Below are positions 30,139 through 39,335 of a stretch of 64,000 nucleotides of DNA, piece after piece (position 1 is the stretch's first letter; each line of letters opens with the position of its first letter). The DNA comes from Kalaharituber pfeilii (taxonomy: Eukaryota; Ascomycota; Pezizomycetes; Pezizales; Pezizaceae): assembly GCA_015179045.1 (NCBI GenBank), contig WHUZ01000025.1, positions 652,314 through 716,313 of the forward strand. The letters run 5' to 3'. The translations under genes and the position numbers were made by a program. The notes beneath the pieces were generated by a model. The model made no database searches and was not told the DNA's origin. It was given only the letters and a program-made list of their open reading frames with translations.

Positions 30139-30783
30139 ATGGGTTCCACCGACAAGTGGACTACGCAGATTACCCAAGAGGGGAATTTAGTGTTCTTTCT
30201 GCAGATTCAGCCTGGAGACTTAGATGCGGCCGCGAGAAGCGAGCTTCGCAGGTTGAAGAGCGAGATTGAGGCCATAAGGCAGCGCGCAACCTCCGCCGCA
30301 AATACTGCCGTAGGGTCTGAGAACATCACTGATAACACCGAGAAGGAAATACGCCGTGCATACCTTATCCAGGACGCATTTCATCGCGCACCAGAATTGA
30401 GTCCAGTTAACTCCCAGAGGAGAGTTTCGAAAATGAATGTAAAGGCTGGCGACTTTCACGCAGAAATTATCAAGCTGGCATCACAGGGCATCGATCTTCC
30501 CGTCGCAACCCTCACATCTGATTTCGAGCGTTTGATCCAAGAAATCAAGCAAACCTTCTCTCAGGGGGGTGAAGCAAACACAACACAGCCCAGATACCTG
30601 ATTGGAACACTGTTCAACTACAGCAAGTTTACAGCGGATTTCTCAACCGCCGTTCGCCTTATCCACTTCGACGTTGATGCGGCACTGAAGGAGATCGCCC
30701 AAGGGAAAGCGACTACAAGCAAGGTCACCTTGGAAATGACCTTCAATACTACTGATTGGGTTTACACTGGGCCTAACAAGTAA
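30139..30783 (+). CDS. Orphan gene 2, hypothetical protein (214 aa)
   Basis: I chose ATG 30139 (MGSTDKWTTQITQEGN) because it has a good context and protein-like composition starts there. The same frame is open further upstream to 29863. The protein is soluble, without signal peptide or membrane segment. A charged helical stretch (about residues 27-60, DLDAAARSELRRLKSEIEAI) could form a coiled coil. The C-terminal ~70 residues look beta-rich (YLIGTLFNYSKF, VTLEMTFNTTDW). I do not recognise a family. The frame is intact and un-RIPed amid repeats, same strand as orphan gene 1, about 1.2 kb downstream. It could be a cellular gene, a transposon-captured gene or a recently transferred gene; the sequence does not decide. 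Confidence 0.65.
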   Translation: MGSTDKWTTQITQEGNLVFFLQIQPGDLDAAARSELRRLKSEIEAIRQRATSAANTAVGSENITDNTEKEIRRAYLIQDAFHRAPELSPVNSQRRVSKMNVKAGDFHAEIIKLASQGIDLPVATLTSDFERLIQEIKQTFSQGGEANTTQPRYLIGTLFNYSKFTADFSTAVRLIHFDVDAALKEIAQGKATTSKVTLEMTFNTTDWVYTGPNK

Positions 30784-30970
30784 GGGCTGGATCGAAGTGC
30801 CCAAAGGTCAGCTTAGAGTGGTACGTCCCCGCATTCCATATTCGAGCCTCGTATCCACAGGAGGAGTAGTCTTTAATGATGTTGCACAATAGGACTATCA
30901 AACATGAGGTATTCTCTCACCGCAAGTATAGGGCAGCATGGGGAATACTCATTGAACGATTGACATTGAG

Positions 30971-31176
30971 GGGGAGAAATGACGCTGGCGGAGGTGATGG
31001 ACTGGGCGGCAGAGTAGACGGAGTGGTGCAGGACACGCTCGATGTTGCGACGTTGTTTTTTTACTTTTTCTGTGATGTTATACTCTGTTTATTCGTTGTT
31101 ATGTATTTAAATCCTCGCCATAGCCTACAAGGTGGCATGCGAGTAATGACATAAAAAAAAAAAAAAAAAAAAAAAA
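30971..31176 (+). mobile_element. 5'-truncated LINE-1-type insertion (206 bp)
   Basis: Contains the last codons of ORF2 (LAEVMDWAAE then stop, compare LAEILEWATEE at 11350), the 3' UTR with the family tail and 23 A residues. Exact 13-bp TSD GATTGACATTGAG at 30958-30970 and 31177-31189. Confidence 0.92.
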
Positions 31177-31259
31177 GATTGACATTGAGATTGGAGTGGA
31201 GGATTGGGGATATAAAAAAGGGTACAATCCGCAGTTCAAACAAGTTCATGTTAAAAATT

Positions 31260-31291
31260 TCTTTTATTTTATTTTATTTTATTTTATTTCT
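31260..31291. repeat. TTTTA microsatellite
   Basis: About six copies of the unit TTTTA. Confidence 0.85.
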
Positions 31292-31321
31292 TTTTTTGTT
31301 ACGTTACTCAAATACAGGTTA

Positions 31322-32100
31322 CGTATTAACTCACTTAAGAGGCAAAACACAAACGCGCGCTAGTGCGGTCTTGGCAAGCCTCTCGGCGTCAGTGCGCGTG
31401 TACTACCAAGTATGCACAAGCACAATCTCAACATAATAGAGAATGATATTCAGAAGGATCTGACCATAGAAATGGGAGACTGGATCAAGGTGATGAATAG
31501 ACTGGCTTAGGGGCGCTGGAGTGTAGTTTCCTTTCCAGTCATTAGTGATACTGAGGATGATGGGCCTGAATATGATTTCCGTTGGCAAGCAGATGAGTGT
31601 TAGAGGAAGAGAGGGAGATACTATATTGAGTAGAGATAATGGAGAAGCTGGAAATTAGCCTATGCACCTAGACTTGCACTAGATCACGCACTGCTGAACA
31701 GTGAATGGTTGTTATGGGTTCACCGCAACCATAGGGCGGACCGTCGGTGGATACATGAATTGTGCATATGCAGCGCAAGTGATATGCAAGCCAATGGTGG
31801 TAGATGGCGTCACAGTCACATGAATGTGCAATATGAGCTACGCAGAGGACTAGCGAGTATCACTAGTCAAGTGTCTTTTTGACCTGGCAGATGGTAACTC
31901 TCTGCGTTTACCAGGTCCATTACAACGGAACAACAGCATAGCCGTATTTGCTTCTGTAAGCACCGTAGAGTTATTGCATACCTGCGGTTAGTATTGCCAA
32001 GATTACGCCAAGAGCGCGTTAGCGCAATTCATAGCACCTGAAGCTCTGCCAAGACCGTACTAGCGCGCGTTTGTGTTTTGCCTCTTAAGTGAGTTAATAC
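31322..32100. mobile_element. Inverted-repeat structure D (55-bp arms)
   Basis: Arm CGTATTAACTCACTTAAGAG... at 31322-31376 recurs inverted at 32046-32100 with about one mismatch. No ORF is credible between the arms. Its right arm lies inside structure E, so the two are interleaved rather than nested. TSD not resolved. Confidence 0.7.
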
Positions 32101-32260
32101 GGTATGACAGGAATAACGTTTCTTTGTTTCCGTTGTCTTTGTAGCTTTTCCTGTACATTGAGAGTTTGAATTGGTTGAAGATGCGCCCAAATACAAGATT
32201 CTTCTCTAGGCAGCAGTAGTCTGTAAGTACGGTATACAAGAGAATATAGGTATAAAGGCT

Positions 32261-32310
32261 TTTTTTGTTTTATATCAGTACTCGCGTGCCGCCCTGGCGA
32301 GTGATAGACG
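32261..32310 (-). mobile_element. LINE-1-type 3' tail remnant
   Basis: T-rich run then TATATCAGTACTCGCGTGCCGCC followed by a shortened CTGGCGAG. It matches the last ~40 bases of LINE-1-type elements. The remainder is absent or unrecognised. Confidence 0.6.
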
Positions 32311-32492
32311 ATATCAAAGGAACCTAGATAGCACGCCCCCAACAATCTCACAACCCACGGGGGGCCCGCGAGACCCCATCGACGGCGACCCACACCTAGG
32401 AAATCGTTACGGACGTGGACCAGTAACACCAGTCCAATCCCAGAACCCCTGTGAGATCAGGAGCCAAAGCGGCATATCACATCGATAAACGG

Positions 32493-32640
32493 ATCACACG
32501 AAGACACACAGACCATTTTAGAAGGCAACGGCCAGACACCAACCCGCAAACGAAGACACACATACCAACCCGCATACGAAGACACACAGACCATATTCGG
32601 AGGCAGTAGGCAACGACCCACCCACGAGACGACACACAGC
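32493..32640. repeat. Minisatellite, ~26-29 bp unit
   Basis: Three to four degenerate copies of ACGAAGACACACA(G/T)ACCA with variable linkers (CCAACCCGCA). Confidence 0.7.
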
Positions 32641-32951
32641 CACATCGGAGAGAGGCAATGTAATGGATGGTGGTAAACGCAGAGAGTTACCGTCCGCCAG
32701 GCCAAAATGACACTTGACCAGCGATACTCGCTAGTCCCCTGCGTAGCTCATATAGCACTCGCGACTGCGACGCCGGCGCCCGGCTGTCGCATATCGCCTA
32801 TATCGCATATGCGCATACTGCGCGCGCGCATCCACCGACCGCCCGCCCTACGGTTGCGGTGAATCTATAACAGTACCCCCGCTTCAAGGGCAACTTCTCC
32901 GGGTTGCTATATGAGTCTGCCCCCACCCCTGGCCATCGTGGATTATTCTAT

Positions 32952-33022
32952 GCTCGCAATCTTCTGAATTCTGCCCAAGAAAGAATATCACCTTCATTGT
33001 ACAGAATTCAGAAGATTGCGAG
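32952..33022. repeat. Perfect 21-bp inverted repeat (hairpin)
   Basis: CTCGCAATCTTCTGAATTCTG and its exact complement are separated by about 26 bases. This is a strong stem of unknown role just upstream of the LINE-2 copy. Confidence 0.85.
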
Positions 33023-33287
33023 TCGTTTCCCCAAGGTCAAGTTTTCAGAGTTTTTTCTGAAGAGTCCCTACACAATTTTGAGGAATAGGGGCAGTTGCAC
33101 CTAATTGGTGCTAGCACAGCCCCGGTGGTGCTGACTGACATCGATTTAAACCGGAAAGGGAATAGCGGCAAAGAACAGGCAATACCTGCCGAATACAGCA
33201 AGGCGCGACCAGCGGCGACATACCATATAAGGTAGTGATACAAGCGGCAGGTTTCAGAAACGGAAATAGGTCAAGGAAGCAGAAAGA

Positions 33288-34127
33288 ATGTCGGAAGAAG
33301 TAGTACAGGGAATGGAATTCCTAGGACCAGTAGGAGATGGATGGAGGGGGGAGGTTTATATAATTGACAGAAACGAGGTATGGTGTGTGGATGAGATCCA
33401 CACATGAGAGAGGAAGGATTGGTGGTTAGCAAGGGTAGGGGAGGCGGGGGATGTAATTACGGTGAAACAAAGGGTAGAAAGAGCATGGAAAAAGGGCGGG
33501 GAGTATGATGGGCAGCTCGATATGATCGAGCAGTTGAGAAAGGATGCTATTGCAGTAGCACAAAGAAGGGGGGTACCGGAAGTGATGCAGGTAAAAACTA
33601 GAGGTTTGACCGGGATTGGAGAAGTAGCAGCAGTAGTCAGACACTGGAGTGCAGATGCAGCGATGTTTAGAAGGTATGAGGAGGGGAAGGATGGGATTGT
33701 GATCGAGAAGGAGGAAGTAGTCCTAGAAAATGCTACCAGAGAATGTATTACGGTGAAGAAGGGACCTATAGTGGTTTTCAAGAAACAACAGGTCACCCCA
33801 AGAACAACGAGAGTGATGATGGGCTGGGGGAGGAGGGAAGAGGTAGAAAGAGAAAGGAGTGCCTCACCATGTGAGGGGAGGAGCAGAAGGAGCCAGGGGA
33901 GGAGGAGGAAGGTCGAGGAGATTGGAGACTTACAACCAGACTTTGAGCCGATAGCTCCAATCTTGCCGATAATGCAGGAAGAAGAGAGAGAAGAGATGGA
34001 AAGAGGGAAGGAGGAGGGGGAGACTGAGGGAGGAGCGGACGAAGAGATGGAGGAGGGCGGAGAGGAGGGAGGAGAGGAGGAGGAGAACGAAGAGGAAAGT
34101 GAGGAGGAGGAGCAGGGGCAGGGCTAG
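33288..34127 (+). pseudogene. LINE-2a first ORF with one in-frame stop
   Basis: From ATG 33288 (MSEEVVQGMEFLGPVGDGW) the frame is broken only by TGA at 33405, consistent with a CGA-to-TGA change, and then runs to 34127. About 279 codons. The N-terminal domain is W-rich, followed by VVRHWSADAAMFRRYEEGKD. The C-terminal ~70 residues are almost only E, G and R, forming a highly acidic tail. It occupies the same place as the accessory ORFs at 38166 and 8674, though similarity to them is weak. Function unknown. Confidence 0.65.
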
Positions 34128-34240
34128 GTAAGGAGGGAAAGACTATTAGCACTAGTGCATGCGGTGCAAGTACTGGACAAGAAGAGGGAAGTACTGAAAG
34201 AAAAGGGGAAGAAGGGAGAGGCGAAGGCAGTGGAGGCAGC

Positions 34241-36208
34241 GTGGCGGCCATTATGGGAACGACTATATTTGAGGGAGGATGGAAGGAGTTGAGAAAGAAA
34301 ATGGAGGAGGGGGAGGTGTTGGAGTATATGAGAAAGTGGGAGATAACAGAGAAGGAGGTGAAGAGGTGGAAGGAGGAGGCAAGAGAGGCATGGAGGCAGA
34401 AGAGAAGGGCAAAGGAAACGGAGATGGAGGAAAGAATGACAGAGTTGGAGGGGATGGTGAGAGAGATGCATGTAGCAATGGGGCTGGCCTCAGGGAAGGA
34501 GGAGAGGAGGCTAGAAAAAGAAAAGAAGAAGAGAGAGGAGGAAAAGGCAGAAGAGGAGAAGCGGAGGAAGAGAGAAGCAGAAATCCGGGAGATCCGGAAG
34601 TGGCAGGAAGAGACGGAAAAGAAGAAGAAGAGGGAGGAGGAGAGGCGCAAGAAAGCGGAAGAGGAAAGCCAGAGGAAGATCACAGAAGAAAGAAGGGCAA
34701 CGGTGAGGAGGGTGGAGGTATTGAAGGAGGTAGCGCAGGTGATGGAGACACCCGGGAGCTCACAAGCAGAGGTGGCAGCTCTAGAGGAGAAAGAGAAGAA
34801 GTTGAAGGAGGAGGCAGAGAGGGCAGCAATGGAGGCGGAAAAGAGGATTGAAGGGGAGAACTGGACGATAGTGAGGGGGAGGAAGTTGTGGAAGAGAACT
34901 TTAAGGACAGTGCATAAGGCGGCAGTACCATTCGGAAAGGAGGGGGTGGAGGAGAGAAATGTTTTGATAAAGAGGTGTGAGTCACTGTGGGAGGCAACAG
35001 CGAAGGAGGAGGGTGAAAGAGGGTGGAGAGTGGCACGAGTGGAGAGGAACCCGGCAGCTTCCAAGTTTGAGAGGACTTGGTTCTTGATAGACATCGGAGA
35101 GAAGGAGAGCCAGAAGGAAGTGATGGAGAAGTTTGGGGCATGGATGCACCTGATCTTTGGGGAGGATCTCGTGAGAGTAGAGGTCCACAACAAGGATGCA
35201 GTCCCGCTGGTAATGAAGGGAGCTGACTATGAGGAGGGAAGGGAAGATATAGAGGTGATGAGGAAGAAGTTGAAAGAGGAAAACCCGGACGTCAAGTTCG
35301 GGTCCAGACCACCAGTGCGCTTCGGTGTAGTACCACCCATGGGGAAACCGCGAGTTTCGCAGCTCAAGTTTGAGGTGGTGGATGCGGATGAGGCAGTGAG
35401 GGTGTTGAAGAAAGGTTTGGTGTGGAGGGGGCAGAAGAGAGTGGTAGAAAGATATAAGCCAGGGGGGCACACGCAGGCGGAGGGGCGGGTGAGTTACGCC
35501 AGCATGGCGGCAGCGGCGGGGGTAGGAGGGCAGCAGCAGCAGCAGATGGGGAAGGGAGGGGTGGGGTATAACGGGTACTCAGGGGGACAGGTCATTCCTC
35601 CGGGAATAAGTTTCGGACCGCTGGGTGCAGGTCAGCAAGTGCAGGTAATAGGGACGCAGTTGGGCAGCCAGGGAGGCCAGGGGACGAATTGCTTTAAGTG
35701 CGGGAAGAAGGGGCATCTGGCGCGGGAATGCAGGTTCCAGAAGGGCCAGATGGCATGTTATGCATGTGGCAAGTGGGGCCATATCGCAAGAATCTGTCCA
35801 GAGCGACCAAAACCGGTTAATCCAAATCAGAGTCAGAAGAGGGAGAGAGTGGAGGAGACTCCAATGAAGGAGAAGCAGGAGGAGCCAAGCAAGGCGGCAA
35901 AGGTGGTAGAGGTGAAGGGGAAGGAGAAAACGGTGGAGACTGAGAAGAAGGCTGGAGTAAAGTTCTCGGGAGTTCTGTCGGAAGACTGGGACGAGAAGAA
36001 GAAGCTGCTGGAGCTAGGGGGCTTCCTTAAGGCAAGAAAAGGAGGAGAGAGGATGGAGATCGATGAGAGAAGCGATATGGAGGGGTCGAGGCACCGACCG
36101 CGAGTAGTGCTAGGGGATTTGTTTGGAGATATGGACTTGCCAGAAGATGGATGGGAGGCAGAGAGCAGCGGGGGTACCAAGAGCCTTATGGTGAAGGTGG
36201 GTACCTAA
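34241..36208 (+). CDS. LINE-2a ORF1: gag-like protein with two CCHC zinc knuckles
   Basis: 655 residues and open throughout. A very long K/E/R-rich helical region (about residues 20-210), probably coiled coil, precedes a globular domain (about 215-400; VVRGRKLWKRTLRTV, FGAWMHLIFGEDLVRVEV). Two classical knuckles follow near 480-520: CFKCGKKGHLAREC and CYACGKWGHIARIC. The role is binding the element RNA. The last codons overlap the likely ORF2 start ATG at 36189 (MVKVG), so coupling of ORF1 and ORF2 by overlapping stop/start is likely as in LINE-1. Confidence 0.85.
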   Translation: MAAIMGTTIFEGGWKELRKKMEEGEVLEYMRKWEITEKEVKRWKEEAREAWRQKRRAKETEMEERMTELEGMVREMHVAMGLASGKEERRLEKEKKKREEEKAEEEKRRKREAEIREIRKWQEETEKKKKREEERRKKAEEESQRKITEERRATVRRVEVLKEVAQVMETPGSSQAEVAALEEKEKKLKEEAERAAMEAEKRIEGENWTIVRGRKLWKRTLRTVHKAAVPFGKEGVEERNVLIKRCESLWEATAKEEGERGWRVARVERNPAASKFERTWFLIDIGEKESQKEVMEKFGAWMHLIFGEDLVRVEVHNKDAVPLVMKGADYEEGREDIEVMRKKLKEENPDVKFGSRPPVRFGVVPPMGKPRVSQLKFEVVDADEAVRVLKKGLVWRGQKRVVERYKPGGHTQAEGRVSYASMAAAAGVGGQQQQQMGKGGVGYNGYSGGQVIPPGISFGPLGAGQQVQVIGTQLGSQGGQGTNCFKCGKKGHLARECRFQKGQMACYACGKWGHIARICPERPKPVNPNQSQKRERVEETPMKEKQEEPSKAAKVVEVKGKEKTVETEKKAGVKFSGVLSEDWDEKKKLLELGGFLKARKGGERMEIDERSDMEGSRHRPRVVLGDLFGDMDLPEDGWEAESSGGTKSLMVKVGT

Positions 36209-37688
36209 ACGTCGGGGGGTCGTCAGTGGTAGGACATGTATGGAGAGAGAATATCTTTAAGGAGGGGTGGGACCTGGGCTTCGAGGCAGAAGTGTGGAAG
36301 AGGAGGGAGGAAGGGGGGTGGAAGACAGGGTCACATCCAGGGCTGAGGAGGCGGGGGGAGGTGGCGGAGGAGACGAGGATTGTTGGGTGGGGAAGAGGAG
36401 AAGGGAAGGGGGAGAAGCGGGGGGGGTGGCGAATCTGGTATGGGGCAGAGTGGGAGAGGTCACAGTGGGGGGGGGTGTATGTGGAGGGGGATTGGAGGGA
36501 GGAGGAGTTTCGAGGATGGCTGGAGGAGGTGATGGGAGTAGAAGGGAAGTGCGTACTCATGGGGGACTGGAACGTACACAGCCCGATGTGGGGTCTGGAA
36601 GGGATAGGAGAGAACGGGAGAGGGAAGATTCTGAGAGAAATGATGGAGGGGGCAGGTTTTCGACTGGAGGGAGAGAGAGTGGGGACTTGGAGAAGAGAGA
36701 TAGAGGGGGTGGTAAGAGAGTCGAGAATAGATTTGGTATGGTGAGGGGGGTAGAGGTGAGAGGAGTAGAGCTGTGGGACATGGGGTCGGACCATTCGGCG
36801 ATAGTGGTGAGCCTGGAAGAGGAAGGGGAGAGCGAGAGGAGCAACGAGTCGTCCGAATAGATTGGGACAGGGTGGAAGAGGAGGTGGAGGGGTGGGGTGG
36901 AAAGTGGGAGGAGGAGGGGAAGAAGGAGTGGCTAGAGAGGGTGGGGGAGGGGACGGCATATGAGAGGTTGAAAAGGTGGAAGAAGACACTCGAGAAGGAG
37001 GTGAGAATTGGGGGAGAAGTAAGAGATGGTGGACGGAGGAGATTGAAGAGATGAGAAAAGAGGTCAACAGGCTAGCGCGAGGCGGAGTAGGCGCAAGGGC
37101 AAGGTTGACGGACAGTGAGAGGGTGAGAGGGTGGAAGGCGGCGGTGCAGAAGTTGAAGTGGAAGATTCGGGAGGAGAAGAAGAAGTGTTGGAGAGATTTT
37201 GTGGAAGAGGAGGGGTTCAGCGACGCATGGAGAGTGGTGAGGGTGGCGAAGGACCCGTTCGGAGGGAAGGAGAAGATGGGGGTATTAGCGGATGAGGAGG
37301 GGAGGGACCTGGAGGGGGACAGGGAGAAGGTGGAGGCCTTGGTAAGGAGGAACTTCTCCTGGAGGGAGGAAGAGGAGGGGATGGAAGGGAGAGAGGAGCC
37401 GAAATCGGGAGGAGGAGAGAAGGAAAGTAGAGGAAGAGGTGAGGGCGGCAATCAGGGGGACCAAGAACAACTCAGCTCCGGAACCGGATGGAATCGGATA
37501 CCGTTTGATCAAGGAAGCCCTGAAGACACCAATTGGGGACGAGGTGGTGAGAGAGATCGCCGAAAACTGGAATGCGCAACCGGACTCCGGCGGAGTGGAG
37601 AGAAATGCGGGTGGTCATGATTCCGAAGCCAGGCAAGGATATTAAGACCACGAAAGCGTGGAGGCCAATCAACCTGATCAACTCGCAG
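36189..37688 (+). pseudogene. LINE-2a ORF2 (endonuclease and start of RT), multiply frameshifted
   Basis: Fragments in several frames spell an EEP endonuclease (GGVYVEGDW, LMGDWNVHSPMWG, then MGSDHSAIVV), a linker, and the start of RT (NNSAPEPDGIGYRL, MRVVMIPKPGKD, AWRPINLIN). Shifts occur near 36205, 36735, 36835, 37000, 37400 and 37600, several beside long G or GA runs. Truncated at about 37688. Confidence 0.8.
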
Positions 37689-38165
37689 GCCACCGACATC
37701 AACTTTTCCAGGACGAGTGCTTGGTCGTACCTCAACGAACAGGCACTCCCCAGGGACGTAACTTACACCAAAGTGAAGCCCAGGACCGCCTGGCAAATAA
37801 TATCGACTTTGTTTCTTTATTTTCAGACTTTTAGGACCCTTCCCCCACGAAAAACGATCTTTCGCTTTCTTGAGAGGGAATCACAACAAAAAACATCACG
37901 ACCCGGGGGCCCTCCGCCATTAGTGCCGGCGCGCCCGGACCCCAGAACAGCAGCTAGGAGAGGTGTGGGTACACGCAGGCAGAGCTATACCACACTGGGA
38001 AACCAGCCTCGGAGTATCGCAGATTGAAGATCACAAGGCGCAAGGCGCAAGAAGGCTCGTGCGGATCGAACAATCAGAAACAAATACTGCCACAAGGTAG
38101 CAGTACATCCCGAATAGGACAGTCAAAGCGAAGGGAAACAGAACATAGAGAGTGTCGGTGAAACA
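37689..38165 (+). other. Junction and leader of LINE-2 copy b
   Basis: Begins with a ~35-codon open stretch (TDINFSRTSAWSYLNEQ) that I cannot assign and that belongs to neither LINE-2 ORF2 nor a known motif. It is followed by non-coding, A-rich sequence up to the ATG at 38166. It probably contains the LINE-2b 5' UTR and a short piece of the pre-insertion target. Confidence 0.45.
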
Positions 38166-39335
38166 ATGTTTAAAGGGTTGAAAACCAAAGCGTCGGAGAA
38201 GGGAAAGGGCAAGGGAATCGGGATCTTCGGCCCGTGCCTACCAGGGCAGTGGGGCAAGAAGAGCACACTCATACATGGGGAGCGTCAGTATACTTTGGAG
38301 GAAGTAACGGGGTGGGAGACGGAGGATTTCTTCGTCAGAAAGGGGGAGGCAGGGGAACCTGGGGAGGGGAAAACAATCGGAGAGCTTTTGGTTGAAGCAA
38401 CACAGAGAACGAATGGGTGGGAGAGGGAGAAGGTGGAGGAAAGGGAAGTACTTTCACTAATGAACTTGAAAGTGGAAACGGAGAAGAAAATGGCAGAAAG
38501 AGGAGAGGAAACAATCGAGTTTCAGAAGCAAGATTTGAAGGACCCAGCAAAGAGGAGGATGATCAGGAAGATCCTCACGGAGTGCCTGCTGGGAAAGGAA
38601 ATATCGGAGGAGGAGCTGGAGAGGGATTTGGTGGCAGCAGGTATGGAAATGCACCAACAGTGGGAAGACAAGGGGGAGGAATGTGTGGGGACAATTACAG
38701 TGAGGAACATTACGACGGGGGGCATGTCACAGAGAGTGATAAGGACCCCAAGGGTAGAAGGGGGAAGGATCAGGAGAGTGGGATCGCTAGTGGGAGGAGA
38801 GGGCTCACCGTCGGAGAGGGGCAACAAGAGCAAGTGGGCCTCAAAAATGACAACGCTAATGGATTTGGAGGAGGAGGTTGGGGGGGTCAGCCCGTATTGG
38901 GACCCGGAGCCCAAGAGGAACCTGTTTGGAACGCCGGCACCGGAACGGAGGGGGTTTGTGAGTTTGGAGACGGTAATGGACTCGCAACCTGAAGGAGAAA
39001 CTCCGGAGCCGATGGTGGAGATAGTGGCGACCCAGCAAGTGGCACCGGCTGTGCCAACAATATCATACGTGGACCTAACGGAGGCCACGCAGACGCAGGA
39101 GGAGAAAGTCGGAGACCCACAAGAGGGAGAGACGGAGATGAGGGACGAGGAGGCGGAAGGACAGGAGGAGGCAGACGAGGAGGAGGACGAAGAGATGGGA
39201 GAGGAGGAAATAAGCTTGGAAGAGGACTTAGTAGGGACGGCGATTATCTTGTTTGAGGAAAGCCCAAATGTGGGAGGTGGCCGAAAAAGACAAGGGGAAG
39301 AAGGCGAGAACGAAAACAATGAAGAAGGTCCGTAA
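38166..39335 (+). CDS. LINE-2b first ORF, unknown function
   Basis: 389 residues. The N-terminus (MFKGLKTKASEKGKGKGIGIFG) is basic. A block ERQYTLEEVTGWETEDFFV is followed by charged helices (about residues 85-165), a linker, and an acidic C-terminus rich in E and D (about 315-375). It is in the same position as the LINE-1 accessory ORF and shows the same order: basic N-terminus, W/L-containing block, helices, acidic region. No catalytic motif. It overlaps the 39253 frame by about 80 bases in a different frame. Confidence 0.65.
   Translation: MFKGLKTKASEKGKGKGIGIFGPCLPGQWGKKSTLIHGERQYTLEEVTGWETEDFFVRKGEAGEPGEGKTIGELLVEATQRTNGWEREKVEEREVLSLMNLKVETEKKMAERGEETIEFQKQDLKDPAKRRMIRKILTECLLGKEISEEELERDLVAAGMEMHQQWEDKGEECVGTITVRNITTGGMSQRVIRTPRVEGGRIRRVGSLVGGEGSPSERGNKSKWASKMTTLMDLEEEVGGVSPYWDPEPKRNLFGTPAPERRGFVSLETVMDSQPEGETPEPMVEIVATQQVAPAVPTISYVDLTEATQTQEEKVGDPQEGETEMRDEEAEGQEEADEEEDEEMGEEEISLEEDLVGTAIILFEESPNVGGGRKRQGEEGENENNEEGP

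Larger units (their letters stand above)
31710..32872. mobile_element. Inverted-repeat structure E (~200-bp arms)
   Basis: Ends TGTTAT(G/A)G(G/A)TTCACCGCAACC with arms of about 200 bp (31710-31915 and 32675-32872). The arms contain the GAGCTACGCAGAGGACTAG segment that is also in the core of elements A and B. Internal sequence includes a LINE-1-type 3' tail (32261-32310, - strand) and a minisatellite at 32493-32640. No transposase and no clear TSD. Confidence 0.7.
33120..37688 (+). mobile_element. LINE-2 copy a (3'-truncated, frameshifted)
   Basis: Purine-rich coding strand, a hallmark of this LINE family here. Order: leader, first ORF (33288-34127), gag-like ORF1 (34241-36208), ORF2 in at least five frames (36189 to about 37688). 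The element breaks off after the RT motif AWRPINLINS, in the middle of reverse transcriptase, and unrelated sequence follows. No RT catalytic YxDD or 3' tail remains. Confidence 0.85.

Noticed and set aside
33793..35193. 466-codon - strand frame opposite LINE-2a, and similar long - strand frames at 36186-37451 and 43590-44885
   Set aside because: Antisense shadows of purine-rich coding DNA; S, P, L and F-rich translations without any domain, while the + strand carries recognisable LINE motifs.
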